Assembly (NCBI RefSeq): GCF_001269925.1
Contig: NZ_LHVO01000030.1
Location: forward strand, 16,089 to 80,088
DNA from: Pseudomonas sp. MIACH
Lineage (GTDB): Bacteria > Pseudomonadota > Gammaproteobacteria > Pseudomonadales > Pseudomonadaceae
Direction of reading: 5' to 3'
Length of the DNA: 64,000 nt
Positions 34,185 to 43,290 of the stretch are shown piece after piece. The notes beneath the pieces are model-generated. The model saw nothing but the letters and a program-made list of their open reading frames with translations. It made no database searches and had not been told where the DNA came from. Position 1 is the stretch's first letter. Each line of letters opens with the position of its first letter. Position numbers and translations under genes: made by a program.

Positions 34185-34700
34185 ATGTCGAGCGATCACC
34201 CACTGGACCATGCCGCCATCGGCCAGCTTTATCACACCCATCACTCCTGGCTGCGCGGCTGGTTGAGCCGACGCACTGGTTGCCGTGAACGTGCCGCCGA
34301 CCTCGCGCAGGAAACCTTTGTGCGCCTGCTCAACGCACGCAAACAGCAGGCCGTGCTGCAGCCGCGCGCGTACCTGAGCAGCATCGCCCGCAGCTTGATG
34401 ATCGACCAGTATCGGCGCCGCGAACTGGAGCGCGCCTACCTCGAAAGCCTTGCGCATTTTCCCCAGGCCGACGTGCCGTCGGAAGAAACCCGCCTGCTGA
34501 TTCTCGACAGCCTGGAACGTATCGACCGCCTGCTCGACCAGCTCAAGCCGCGGGTGCGTGAAGCGTTCCTGCTGGCGCAACTGGACGGCCTGACCTGCGC
34601 GCAGATCGCCCTGCGCCTCGGGGTGTCCAAGGCCACGGTGGAGCGTGACCTGTCCAAGGCGCTGCATGCCTGCTATCGGTTGCGCTATGCCGACCTCTGA
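34185..34700 (+). CDS. FecI-like ECF RNA polymerase sigma factor
   Basis: A 171-residue ECF sigma factor of the FecI type. Region 2 is seen as RAADLAQETFVRLLNAR and LQPRAYLSSIARSLMIDQYRR, and region 4 as LKPRVREAFLLAQLDGLTCAQ with a helix-turn-helix ALRLGVSKATVERDLSKAL. It is expected to be held inactive by the FecR protein encoded next and released when the TonB receptor binds its siderophore. ATG at 34185 fits AGGA spacing; 34179 is an alternative. It overlaps fecR by 14 bases. Confidence 0.92.
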   Translation: MSSDHPLDHAAIGQLYHTHHSWLRGWLSRRTGCRERAADLAQETFVRLLNARKQQAVLQPRAYLSSIARSLMIDQYRRRELERAYLESLAHFPQADVPSEETRLLILDSLERIDRLLDQLKPRVREAFLLAQLDGLTCAQIALRLGVSKATVERDLSKALHACYRLRYADL

Positions 34701-35637
34701 CCCGCGCCTGCTCGACCAGGCCATCCAGTGGATGATCAAGCTGCGCTTCAACGTCGCCGACGACGCCAGCACCGCTGCGTTCGAGCGCTGGCTGCACACC
34801 AGCGCCGAACACCAGCAGGTCTGGCAGCGGGTGGCGGCGATGAATGATGAGTTCAGCCACCTGCCCGCGCAGGTCGGCCGCCACGCCCTGCACGGTGCAC
34901 GTCGACGTATCAGCCGTCGCGAAGGGTTGAAGCTGCTCGGCCTGGTGGCTGGTGCGGCCGGCCTGACCTGGTTTGGCCGCGACTACACCCCGCTGCCCGC
35001 CTTGATGGCCGACTACCGCACTGCCACCGGCGAACGGCGTTGGGTGGCATTGAACGACGGCAGCCGCATCCAACTGAACAGCGCCAGCGCGTTCGACACG
35101 GCGTTTACTCAGGAGCGGCGCCTGGTGCAGTTGCGCCAGGGTGAAATACTGGTCAATCCCGGTGCCGACAACCGGCCCTTCTGGGTACAGACCCGTGACG
35201 GTTACCTGCGCGCCCTCGGCACGCGCTTCCTGGTGCACGAAGAGATCCAAGGCACCATGCTCGCCGTGCAGCAGGGCACGGTGGCGGTGTTTGCCGACAA
35301 CCACGTCGCCGGCGCGCGCCAAGTGATCAACCCCGGCGAACGGGTATTGTTCGACCGCAGTGGCATTCGTTCTCTCGCCGCCAATGGCCTGGACCCTTGG
35401 GCCTGGAGCGAAGGCGTGATCAGCGCCCGGGACATGCGCCTGGATGCTTTCCTCGCCGAACTGGGCCGCTACCGCAACGGCCTGCTGCGCTGCAGCGAAG
35501 CGGTGGCCGGATTGCGGGTGTCGGGCACTTATCAGTTGGACGACACCGATGAGGTGCTGGGCCTGGTAGCCCACTCACTCAAGCTCGATGTCACTTACCG
35601 CAGCCGCTACTGGGTGACCGTCACCGCCCGCGTTTAA
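34687..35637 (+). CDS. FecR-type sigma regulator
   Basis: A 316-residue inner-membrane signalling protein. The N-terminal cytoplasmic DUF4880-type domain (LLDQAIQWMIKLRFNVADD, FERWLHTSAEHQQVWQRV) contacts the sigma factor. One transmembrane helix lies near 83-98 (LKLLGLVAGAAGLTWF). The periplasmic FecR domain (WVALNDGSRIQLNSASAFDT, LGTRFLVH) and a C-terminal STN-like segment receive the signal from the receptor. The start at 34687 lies inside the sigma gene, so the two are translationally coupled. Confidence 0.92.
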   Translation: MPTSDPRLLDQAIQWMIKLRFNVADDASTAAFERWLHTSAEHQQVWQRVAAMNDEFSHLPAQVGRHALHGARRRISRREGLKLLGLVAGAAGLTWFGRDYTPLPALMADYRTATGERRWVALNDGSRIQLNSASAFDTAFTQERRLVQLRQGEILVNPGADNRPFWVQTRDGYLRALGTRFLVHEEIQGTMLAVQQGTVAVFADNHVAGARQVINPGERVLFDRSGIRSLAANGLDPWAWSEGVISARDMRLDAFLAELGRYRNGLLRCSEAVAGLRVSGTYQLDDTDEVLGLVAHSLKLDVTYRSRYWVTVTARV

Positions 35638-35649
35638 CATTCGAAAATA

Positions 35650-35668
35650 AATGAGGTGAATTCTCATT
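35650..35668. promoter_or_regulatory. Fur-type operator upstream of the TonB receptor gene
   Basis: AATGAGGTGAATTCTCATT has perfect outer hexamers (AATGAG/CTCATT), the form common before Pseudomonas iron-receptor genes. A GGAAAG at 35685-35690 could be the -35 region for the FecI-like sigma factor, but its -10 is not clear. Confidence 0.6.
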
Positions 35669-35741
35669 GCCGCTCGACCTGTAAGGAAAGGCCGATCAAC
35701 AGGCCGGTTCTGTTCACTTCCTTCAGGAGCATCCCGCGGTC

Positions 35742-38228
35742 ATGCAAGCGTTCCCCTTCCCACGTTCACCCCTCAAGCACGCGGTGCACGCCGCCTTGCT
35801 CGGCGCCTGCCTGAGCTGCGCAACCGCGCCGCCGTTCGCATGGGCCGAAACGCCGGCCAGCGACACCCAGGCCCGCGACTGGAACATCGCCGCCGGTTCC
35901 CTGGCCACGGCCCTGGACCAGTTCGCCCGCCAGGCCGGCATCAGCCTGTCGTATGACGCCACCAGCGTCGCCGGCAAGACCAGCCAGGGCCTGAGTGGTC
36001 GCCTGGACCGCGAGCAGGCGCTCGGCCAGTTGCTGCGTGGCCAGGGCCTGCAAGCCCAGCGCCAGGGCAACAGTACCTGGCTGCTGTTGCCGCAAGTGGC
36101 CGACGGCGGCGCGCTGAACCTGGGCGCCACCACGGTCACCGGTGAGCGGTTGGGCGCCACCACCGATGGCACCGGGGCCTACACCACGGGTGCGGTGACG
36201 ATCGGCAAGGGCGAACACAGCCTGCGGGAAACGCCGCAATCGGTGAGTGTGATGACCCGCCAATTGATGGATGACCAGAACCTCACCACCATCGATGACG
36301 TGATGGAACGCACGCCCGGGATCACCACCTACGAATCGCCCATGGGCGGCAAATATTTTTATTCCCGTGGTTTCAAGATGCTCGGCCAGTACCAGTACGA
36401 TGGCGTGCCCCTGGACATGGGCAAGGACTACGTGCAGGCCGACAGCTTCAGCGCGAACATGGCGATCTACGACCGCGTGGAAGTGCTCAAGGGCGCGGCC
36501 GGCATGCTCAAGGGCGCCGGCACCGCCAGCGGCGCGGTGAACTTCGTGCGCAAGCGGCCCCAGGCCAAGCCCACCACCAGCCTGTCGCTGTCCGCCGGCA
36601 CCTGGGACAACTACCGCGCCGACGTCGACACCGGCGGCCCGCTGAATGACAGCGGTACGGTGCGCGGCCGCGCGGCGATCAGCCAACAGAATCGCGGTTC
36701 CTACATGGACATTTCCAAGCGCCAGGACCAGGCGTTCTATGGCGCCCTGGATGTCGATCTCAACGCCGACACCACCCTGGGCTTCGGCGCCAGCTATGAA
36801 GACGTCGACGCCACACCGTGCTGGGGCGGCCTGCCGCGCTATGCCGACGGCAAAAGCGCCCACCTCAGCCGCTCCACCTGCCTGGGCCAATCCTGGAACG
36901 ACTGGCAAAGCCGGCGCACCACCTTCTTCACCGACCTCACCCATCACTTCAACGATGACTGGAAACTCAAGGTTGCGGCCGTGCACAGCCGCAACCTGCA
37001 AGACACCAAATACGCCGCCAGCGAAGGCACCATTGCCTACGGCAACCCGACGCCTACGGCCAACTCCTATGCGGCGCTGATGGACTACGACCACAAGGAC
37101 TTCGGCCTCGACGCCTATGTGGACGGCAAGTTCGAAGCCTTCGGGCTGGAACACGAACTGATCCTCGGTGCCAATGGCAGCCGCGGTACCCAGGACGATG
37201 TGTACGCGATCCAAAACCTGCCCAGGCGCCAAGGCATCTACCAACCCGACCACCATTTCCCGGAGCCCGCCAACAGCACTTTCTGGCCGAACATGTATCG
37301 CGGCGGCACGGTGAAGGAGACCGCGACCCAGTACGGCGCCTACACCACCTTGCGCCTGCGCCTGGCCGAGCCGTTGATGTTTATCGTAGGCAGCCGCGTG
37401 AGCTGGTACGAGAACCGTCGCCAGTCCAACAACCTGGCCTGGGGCGAGTGGGCCTTGCAGGATGCCCGCACCCGGGAAACCGGTGAAGTGACGCCGTTTG
37501 CCGCACTGATCTACGACCTTAATGAGCACCTGTCGGTTTACGCCAGCTACGCGGATATCTTCCAGCCGCAAAGTTCCTATGCCACGCTCGATGGCGCCGC
37601 GCTCAAGCCGAAGATCGGTGACAACTACGAGCTGGGTATCAAGGGCGAATGGTTCGACGGGCGCCTCAACAGCTCCCTGGCGCTGTTCCGCGCCGTCGAG
37701 AAAAACGCGGCCGAATCCGATTACATCGCCCAGTGCCCGACCTCCGCCGACGGCTATTGCTACACCGACAGCGGCAAGGTGCGCGCCCAGGGCGTGGAGG
37801 CGGAAATCAGCGGTGAAGTGCTCGAGCGCCTGCAGGTATCCGGCGGCTACACCTACACCCAGACCAAGTCCCTGAAGAACATCGATACCGCCCTGGAGGG
37901 CGGTACGTCCAACACCTACGTACCTCGACACATGCTGCGCATGTGGGGCGACTACCAGCTCGACGGCGCCCTGTCGAAATGGAGCGTGGGCACCGGCGTC
38001 AACGCTCAGAGCAGCAATTACCGCGTGCAGACCATCAAGCTCGAACAGGCCGGTTACGCAACCTGGAGTGCCCGTGTGGCGTACCGTATCGACGACACTT
38101 GGACCGTCGCACTCAACGGCAACAATCTGTTCGATAAAAGTTACTACAACACGGTGGGTACAGCCTCCTGGGGTAACTTTTATGGCGAGCCACGAAATTT
38201 TACGGTGAGTTTGAAAGGCAACTTCTGA
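35742..38228 (+). CDS. TonB-dependent siderophore receptor with N-terminal signalling (STN) domain
   Basis: An 828-residue outer-membrane receptor. Signal peptide to about residue 35 (ending PFAWA). The STN domain (residues about 45-115, WNIAAGSLATALDQFARQAG and LSGRLDREQALGQLLRGQGL) talks to FecR. The TonB box/plug region includes SLRETPQSVSVMTRQLMDDQ and YDRVEVLKGAAGMLKGAGTA. A 22-strand barrel ends in a terminal Phe (LKGNF). STN plus the adjacent sigma/FecR pair makes it a transducer receptor: ligand binding induces its own gene. The ligand is a siderophore of unknown type, perhaps a xenosiderophore. Confidence 0.93.
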   Translation: MQAFPFPRSPLKHAVHAALLGACLSCATAPPFAWAETPASDTQARDWNIAAGSLATALDQFARQAGISLSYDATSVAGKTSQGLSGRLDREQALGQLLRGQGLQAQRQGNSTWLLLPQVADGGALNLGATTVTGERLGATTDGTGAYTTGAVTIGKGEHSLRETPQSVSVMTRQLMDDQNLTTIDDVMERTPGITTYESPMGGKYFYSRGFKMLGQYQYDGVPLDMGKDYVQADSFSANMAIYDRVEVLKGAAGMLKGAGTASGAVNFVRKRPQAKPTTSLSLSAGTWDNYRADVDTGGPLNDSGTVRGRAAISQQNRGSYMDISKRQDQAFYGALDVDLNADTTLGFGASYEDVDATPCWGGLPRYADGKSAHLSRSTCLGQSWNDWQSRRTTFFTDLTHHFNDDWKLKVAAVHSRNLQDTKYAASEGTIAYGNPTPTANSYAALMDYDHKDFGLDAYVDGKFEAFGLEHELILGANGSRGTQDDVYAIQNLPRRQGIYQPDHHFPEPANSTFWPNMYRGGTVKETATQYGAYTTLRLRLAEPLMFIVGSRVSWYENRRQSNNLAWGEWALQDARTRETGEVTPFAALIYDLNEHLSVYASYADIFQPQSSYATLDGAALKPKIGDNYELGIKGEWFDGRLNSSLALFRAVEKNAAESDYIAQCPTSADGYCYTDSGKVRAQGVEAEISGEVLERLQVSGGYTYTQTKSLKNIDTALEGGTSNTYVPRHMLRMWGDYQLDGALSKWSVGTGVNAQSSNYRVQTIKLEQAGYATWSARVAYRIDDTWTVALNGNNLFDKSYYNTVGTASWGNFYGEPRNFTVSLKGNF

Positions 38229-38246
38229 TCTGGCGAAAGTCCCGCA

Positions 38247-38271
38247 GGCAGGGCACTTCGTGCGCCCTGCC
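38247..38271 (+). terminator. Probable terminator after the siderophore receptor gene
   Basis: GGCAGGGC and GCCCTGCC form an 8-base stem with a short CAC/GTG extension, a bulge and a TTC loop, 18 bases after the stop. The T tract is weak (CTCTTTGT). Confidence 0.55.
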
Positions 38272-38589
38272 ACCCCCTCTTTGTCCCCCCTTCCTACCGC
38301 CTTTGAAAAAAGGTTTTTCCTTTATGCAGGAAAAATCCTGCATTTGTTTCTACACTCAAAAACACACCCAATCACCGCGTACCCGGACAAGGAATGTCAA
38401 TAAAATGCCGAACAAAACACTGATAAACCTGTCTGCCCTGCTACCTCCGCACCATCGTCAATTCATTGACAAATTGATTAAGGGAACACTCCTGTAGTCA
38501 CTACCCCCGCAAATTCCCTTCAAATGGATAGCTGCATTTGAATTGATAGTTGCGTATTACCCAGAGTAGCCGTAGTTGGAAGTGCCCTC

Positions 38590-38609
38590 TAAAGCAGTTC
38601 GCTGCTTTA
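38590..38609 (+). promoter_or_regulatory. UUCG-capped hairpin in the psl leader
   Basis: TAAAGCAG-TTCG-CTGCTTTA is a perfect 8-base stem with the very stable UUCG tetraloop, 50 bases before the pslA start. It may stabilise or punctuate the leader RNA. There is no T tract, so it is unlikely to be a terminator. Confidence 0.65.
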
Positions 38610-38615
38610 TTGAAC

Positions 38616-38657
38616 AAACATCCAAACAATAGCTCTGGCGTGCAATGAGGGATGTTT
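38616..38657 (+). promoter_or_regulatory. pslA translation-control hairpin with RsmA/CsrA core
   Basis: AAACATCC (38616-38623) is perfectly complementary to GGATGTTT (38650-38657), which overlaps the pslA Shine-Dalgarno GAGGGA and ends two bases before the ATG at 38659. The GGATGT also matches the core of the RsmA/CsrA consensus (ACARGGAUGU). Folding would hide the ribosome site. RsmA repression of pslA through the leader is known in P. aeruginosa, so the same control is likely here. Confidence 0.65.
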
Positions 38658-38658
38658 T

Positions 38659-40098
38659 ATGCGAGAGAAGTCGTCCGTCGACAGCCTGTTTTTAACGCGC
38701 GCCGGTTTTGTTGAGTTCTTTGTTGTTTTCGTCAAGTTCATACATGGCCTGAGTGCCATTTTGCCCCCGCTGATCCTGGTGATGTTCATCGACCCGATGG
38801 ACCCTGAACTGCGCGGGCACTTCCTCGGCCTGCTGGTATTTTTCGCGGTCCTGACGATCATTCTGTTCCAGGCCCTGGGCATCTATTCCGAAGAATTGTT
38901 CAGCAACCGTCTGCGCCTGAAAACCAAGATCAAGGCGTGGTCGGCGGCATTTTGCATCCTGCTGTTCATGTACCAGATCCTGCAATTTTTCCCGCAGTTG
39001 ACCCCACGCAACCTGGTGGCGTGGTACATCGCCAGCCTCTGTCTGTTCTGCCTGGAACGCATGATGATGCTGCGCCTGTACCGCAGCCTGATGCGCAAGG
39101 GCAAATACCTGCAGCGCACTGTGATCCTGGGCTTTACCGACACCGCTGTGCACGTCGCCGATCACCTGCAACGCAACGGTGATATCCGCTCTGGCCTGAT
39201 CGGCTTTATCGACGATCGTACCGAGCGGATTCCCAAGGAATTGAGCAACCTGCCCTTGCTGGGCAACACCCGCGACCTGGAAAAGCTCATCCGCGCCGAG
39301 CAGGTCAACCAAGTGATGATCTGCCTGCCATGGGCCGCCGAGCAGCGCATCCATGGGCTGGTCAACCGCCTGCGGCAGATGTCGGTAAACGTCATGCTGG
39401 TGCCCGACATGGCCGCCCTGCGCTACGGCCATAGCCGCATCAGTGACGTGGGCGGCATCCTGATGTTCAACACCTCGCAATTACCACTGCGCGGCTGGTC
39501 GCCGGTGATCAAACGCTGTGAGGATGTGCTGCTGGCCAGTCTGGCGCTGGTGGCGTTGTCGCCGGTGATGGTGGCGACGGCGATTGCGATCAAGCTCGAT
39601 TCCAAAGGGCCGGTACTGTTTCGCCAGAACCGCTTTGGCTACAACGACAACGAGATCCGCGTGTTCAAGTTCCGCTCGATGTACACCGACCAGAGCGACT
39701 TCACCGCCGAACGCCAGACCACCCGCGCCGATCCGCGCATCACTCGGGTGGGCCGCATCATCCGCAAGACCAGCATCGACGAGCTGCCGCAGTTGTTCAA
39801 CGTGCTGCTGGGCAACATGTCGATGGTCGGCCCGCGCCCCCATGCCACGGCGACCAAGGCCGCCGGCGTTCCCTTCGAAGTGGCCGTGAGCGAATACAGC
39901 TCGCGCCACCGTGTGAAGCCGGGCATCACCGGCTGGGCGCAAATCAACGGTTACCGGGGTGAGACCGACACCCTGTTCAAGATCCAGAAACGTGTCGAGT
40001 ACGACCTGGAGTACATCTCCAAGTGGTCGGTGTGGTTTGACCTGTACATCGTTTTCATGACGGTCCCGGCCGTCCTTTCCACCAAGGAAGTCTATTGA
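38659..40098 (+). CDS. pslA: PslA, undecaprenyl-phosphate sugar phosphotransferase
   Basis: A 479-residue polyisoprenyl-phosphate hexose-1-phosphate transferase (WcaJ type), matching the length of P. aeruginosa PslA. Four to five N-terminal helices come first, then a Rossmann-like region, another helix near 285-305 and the cytoplasmic catalytic domain from about 290: FRQNRFGYNDNEIRVFKFRS, RKTSIDELPQLFNVLLGNMS, MVGPRP. It starts the Psl repeat unit on the lipid carrier at the inner membrane. It is the first gene of a 12-gene operon; its stop overlaps the pslB ATG (TGATG). Confidence 0.95.
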   Translation: MREKSSVDSLFLTRAGFVEFFVVFVKFIHGLSAILPPLILVMFIDPMDPELRGHFLGLLVFFAVLTIILFQALGIYSEELFSNRLRLKTKIKAWSAAFCILLFMYQILQFFPQLTPRNLVAWYIASLCLFCLERMMMLRLYRSLMRKGKYLQRTVILGFTDTAVHVADHLQRNGDIRSGLIGFIDDRTERIPKELSNLPLLGNTRDLEKLIRAEQVNQVMICLPWAAEQRIHGLVNRLRQMSVNVMLVPDMAALRYGHSRISDVGGILMFNTSQLPLRGWSPVIKRCEDVLLASLALVALSPVMVATAIAIKLDSKGPVLFRQNRFGYNDNEIRVFKFRSMYTDQSDFTAERQTTRADPRITRVGRIIRKTSIDELPQLFNVLLGNMSMVGPRPHATATKAAGVPFEVAVSEYSSRHRVKPGITGWAQINGYRGETDTLFKIQKRVEYDLEYISKWSVWFDLYIVFMTVPAVLSTKEVY

Positions 40099-41558
40099 TG
40101 AATACCCTCAACGGATTAATTCCCTGCATCGTTTCCGGTGGTTCGGGCACCCGACTGTGGCCGGTGTCGCGGCAGAACATGCCCAAGCCCTTCATGCGCA
40201 TGCGCGATGGCCAGAGCCTGCTGCAAAAAACCTTTCAGCGCGCCGCCAAACTGCCCGGCGTGGAAAGCGTGTTGACGGTGACCAACCGCGATCTGCTGTT
40301 CCGTACCCTGGATGACTACCGCGTGGTCAACAAGGCCCATCTGCCCCTGGACCTGCTGCTGGAGCCATTCGGCCGCAACACTGCAGCGGCCATTGCCGTG
40401 GCGGCCCTGCATGTGCAGGAGCACTTCGGCGGCGACGCGCAGTTGCTGGTGATGCCCGCCGACCATCTGATCCTCAATGAAGTCGCGTTCGCCGAGGCCG
40501 TGACCCAGGCCCGTGACCTGGCCGAAGCAGGCTACCTGGTGACCTTCGGCATCCAGCCCGACCACCCGGAAACCGGCTTTGGCTATATCGAACAAGGCGA
40601 GCCGCTGAGCCACGGCTACCGAGTCAAACGCTTCGTCGAGAAACCCGACCTGGCCACCGCCCAGGCCTACCTGGACGGTGGCAAGCACCTGTGGAACGCC
40701 GGCATGTTCTGCTTCAAGGCCAGCACCCTGGTGGACGAACTGGCCACCCATGCCCCCGCCGTGCTGGAGGCCGCCCGCGCCGCGCTGGAACACAGCCAGA
40801 GCCTGCAAAACAAAACCTCGCGCCAACGTGAACTGGATGCGGATGCGTTCGGCAGCGCACCGGATATTTCCATCGACGTGGCCTTGATGGAAAAGTCCCA
40901 GCAAGTCGCCGTAGTGCCCTGTGACATTGGCTGGAGCGACATCGGTTCCTGGGAAGCGCTGCGCCAGCTCACCCCCAGCGATGCCCATGGCAACCAGGTC
41001 AATGGCGAAGCGATTTTGCATGACGTGCACAACTGCTACATCGACTCGCCCAAGCGCGTGTTGGGCGCCGTGGGGGTGCGCGACCTGATCATCGTCGACA
41101 CCCCCGACGCACTGCTGATTGCCGACGCCCACCGCAGCCAGGACGTGCGCTACATCGTCGCCGAGCTCAAGCGTCAGAACCATCCGGCGTACAGCCTGCA
41201 CCGCACCGTCACCCGGCCGTGGGGCACCTATACCGTGCTGGAGGAAAGCAGCCGCTTCAAGATCAAGCGCATCGTGGTCAAGCCCCAGGCCTCGCTGTCG
41301 CTGCAGATGCATCACCACCGCAGCGAACACTGGGTGGTGGTCAGCGGCGCGGCGCAGATCACCAACGGCGAGCGCGAGTTCCTGATCAACGCCAACGAGT
41401 CCACCTACATTCCGGCCGGGCACAAACACCGGCTGACCAACCCCGGCATCATCGATCTGGTGATGATCGAGGTGCAGAGCGGCGAGTACCTGGGCGAAGA
41501 CGACATCGTGCGCTTCGACGACATCTACGGCCGCGCGCCTGCCGAAGTGAAAAAATGA
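40098..41558 (+). CDS. pslB: PslB, mannose-1-phosphate guanylyltransferase / mannose-6-phosphate isomerase
   Basis: A 486-residue bifunctional enzyme. The N-terminal nucleotidyltransferase carries GGSGTRLWPVSRQNMPKPF (about 14-32) and FVEKPDL. The C-terminal cupin isomerase has the metal motif LSLQMHHHRSEHWVVVSG and YIPAGHKHRL. It makes GDP-mannose, the mannose donor for Psl. The start is the ATG at 40098 that overlaps the pslA stop, not the TTG three bases earlier. It is functionally redundant with algA/wbpW-type enzymes elsewhere in such genomes. Confidence 0.95.
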   Translation: MNTLNGLIPCIVSGGSGTRLWPVSRQNMPKPFMRMRDGQSLLQKTFQRAAKLPGVESVLTVTNRDLLFRTLDDYRVVNKAHLPLDLLLEPFGRNTAAAIAVAALHVQEHFGGDAQLLVMPADHLILNEVAFAEAVTQARDLAEAGYLVTFGIQPDHPETGFGYIEQGEPLSHGYRVKRFVEKPDLATAQAYLDGGKHLWNAGMFCFKASTLVDELATHAPAVLEAARAALEHSQSLQNKTSRQRELDADAFGSAPDISIDVALMEKSQQVAVVPCDIGWSDIGSWEALRQLTPSDAHGNQVNGEAILHDVHNCYIDSPKRVLGAVGVRDLIIVDTPDALLIADAHRSQDVRYIVAELKRQNHPAYSLHRTVTRPWGTYTVLEESSRFKIKRIVVKPQASLSLQMHHHRSEHWVVVSGAAQITNGEREFLINANESTYIPAGHKHRLTNPGIIDLVMIEVQSGEYLGEDDIVRFDDIYGRAPAEVKK

Positions 41559-41559
41559 T

Positions 41560-42471
41560 ATGCGCACTTCACTGATCATCCCCACCCGCAACGCCTCCAG
41601 CCATCTGGCACGCCTGCTGCCGGCGCTGAAGATGCAAACCCTGCAACCTGACGAGACGCTGGTGGTCGACAGCGCTTCCAGCGATGACACCGTGGCGCGC
41701 TTTCGCGAGTTCGGCGCGCGGGTCGAAGTGATCGACGCCCGTGACTTCAATCACGGCGGCACCCGCCGCTGGGCCAGTGAGCAGGTGGGTGGCGAGGCGC
41801 TGATCGTCATGACCCAGGACGCCATCCCGGCGACGCCCGAGACCTTCGCCAACCTGCTCGACGAATTGCAGCAGGACCCGCTCAACGGCGTGGCCTATGG
41901 ACGGCAATTGCCCCACCCCGATGCCGGCGTGTTGGGCGCGCAGTCGCGGCACTTCAATTACCCGGAACACAGCCGCAGCAAAAGCCTGGCCGACGCGCCC
42001 ACGCTGGGGATCAAGACCTGTTTCAGCTCGGACTCGTTTTCGGTCTACCGGCGCAGCGTGCTGCAGGCGGTGGGTGGTTTCCCCGCCGACGTGATTGGCA
42101 GCGAAGACGCCTACGTCGCCGCACGCATGCTGCTGGAAGGCTACAAGGTGCGCTACGCCGCCACCGCGCTGGTGCATCACTCCCACGATTACAAACTCAT
42201 GGACGAGTTTCACCGCTACTTCGATATCGGCGTGTTCTACGGCCGCGAGCCGTGGATCAAGCAGGCCTTTGGCGACGCGGGTGGCGAGGGCAAACGCTAT
42301 GTGCTGGCCGAACTCGCGGCCTTGCGCAAAGCCGGCGCCTTGCACCGCGTGCCCGAGGTGCTGGTGCGCAGTGCGTTCAAATTGCTGGGTTATCGCCTGG
42401 GCCATCTTGAACGTCGCCTGCCCCTCGCCCTCAAGCGACGCATCAGCATGTTTCCCGGTTATTGGAGGTGA
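41560..42471 (+). CDS. pslC: PslC, family 2 glycosyltransferase
   Basis: A 303-residue GT-A enzyme, the same length as P. aeruginosa PslC. It starts SLIIPTRNASSHLARLLPAL and has the nucleotide-binding VVDSASSDDT and DFNHGGTRRWASEQ, a segment common in bacterial rhamnosyltransferases. The DxD-like QDAIP and the acceptor-side GSEDAYVAARML follow. It adds one sugar (possibly rhamnose, by this motif) to the growing Psl repeat on the cytoplasmic face. It starts one base after the pslB stop. Confidence 0.92.
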   Translation: MRTSLIIPTRNASSHLARLLPALKMQTLQPDETLVVDSASSDDTVARFREFGARVEVIDARDFNHGGTRRWASEQVGGEALIVMTQDAIPATPETFANLLDELQQDPLNGVAYGRQLPHPDAGVLGAQSRHFNYPEHSRSKSLADAPTLGIKTCFSSDSFSVYRRSVLQAVGGFPADVIGSEDAYVAARMLLEGYKVRYAATALVHHSHDYKLMDEFHRYFDIGVFYGREPWIKQAFGDAGGEGKRYVLAELAALRKAGALHRVPEVLVRSAFKLLGYRLGHLERRLPLALKRRISMFPGYWR

Positions 42472-42476
42472 GCATC

Positions 42477-43277
42477 ATGACCCACAGGAAGTCCCCCTTG
42501 ATGAAACGAAGCATGCTCGTCCTGGCCATGATGGCCCTGGCCGCCTGCAATACCCCGGCGCGCATCGTGCCGCCGGACAGCCAGACAGTGGAGGAAGGCA
42601 AGCGCGCCCTCGACCAACTGGCCCAGTTGCCACCGGCGGTGGAACGCATCCGTGTCGGCGACCAACTGCGCATCGTCCGGGATGCCGGCGAGATGCCGAC
42701 GCTGTCGGCGTTCAACGTCAGCACCATCTACGAGTTGACGCTGTACACCGTGCAGACCGACGGCAAGATCAACTACCCGTTCCTGGGGCCGATCCAGGTT
42801 GCCGGGCGCCAACCATCGGAGCTGGCCAACCAACTGACCCACGAGCTTGCGCAGACCTACCGAGAGCCCCGGGTCACGGTGAACATCAACCAGGCGCCGG
42901 GTAACTCGGTGATCGTCGGCGGCGCGGTGAATAACCCGACGGCGGTGCAGATCGCCACGGCCAATACCCTGGAACAGGCGATTCTCGGTGCCGGCGGAGT
43001 CAGTCCGGCGGGCAACGCGAGCATGGTCGCGCTGCTGCGCGAAGATGCCCAGGGCGCCTACCGCGCCTACTTCCTGGACTTCAGCCAGCTCCTCAAGACC
43101 GGCGCCAACGGACGCAAACCGGTGCACCTGCAACGCGGCGACGTGGTGTTCGTGCCCAAGTCCAATGTGGGCGAGCGCATCCAAGGCGTGGATACCTACA
43201 TGAACCAACTGATTCCGTTCACCAAGTCCATTGGGGTCGGCTACAACTACACCCGAACCAGCGGCGGCAATAACTAA
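42477..43277 (+). CDS. pslD: PslD, outer-membrane polysaccharide export lipoprotein
   Basis: A 266-residue Wza-type exporter. The signal peptide ends in a lipobox LAAC with Cys24. The Poly_export domain begins near RIRVGDQLRIVRDAGE and includes YTVQTDGKINYPFLGPIQVA, followed by an SLBB-like part (NSVIVGGAVNNPTAVQIA). It forms the outer-membrane channel for Psl. The start at 42477 has GGAGG at 42463-42467 and lies 5 bases after pslC; an in-frame ATG at 42501 is possible. Slightly longer than P. aeruginosa PslD (about 256). Confidence 0.93.
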   Translation: MTHRKSPLMKRSMLVLAMMALAACNTPARIVPPDSQTVEEGKRALDQLAQLPPAVERIRVGDQLRIVRDAGEMPTLSAFNVSTIYELTLYTVQTDGKINYPFLGPIQVAGRQPSELANQLTHELAQTYREPRVTVNINQAPGNSVIVGGAVNNPTAVQIATANTLEQAILGAGGVSPAGNASMVALLREDAQGAYRAYFLDFSQLLKTGANGRKPVHLQRGDVVFVPKSNVGERIQGVDTYMNQLIPFTKSIGVGYNYTRTSGGNN

Positions 43278-43290
43278 AGGAGCGACATCC

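Larger units (their letters stand above)
38272..38658 (+). promoter_or_regulatory. psl promoter and leader region
   Basis: A 387-base non-coding region before pslA, richer in A/T than the genes. Its end holds the RNA structures listed at 38590-38609 and 38616-38657. The short frame at 38303-38497 has no good ribosome site and is not called. In P. aeruginosa the psl promoter is controlled by RpoS, FleQ and AmrZ and translation by RsmA; I cannot place the promoter elements with confidence. Confidence 0.6.

Noticed and set aside
35766..38273. 835-residue minus-strand open frame over the siderophore receptor
   Set aside because: Antisense to a clear TonB receptor; low-complexity Val/Gly/His composition and no family motifs.
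38303..38497. 64-residue open frame in the psl leader (MKKGFSFMQEK...)
   Set aside because: No convincing ribosome site, no recognised domain, and the region is better explained as promoter and leader of psl.
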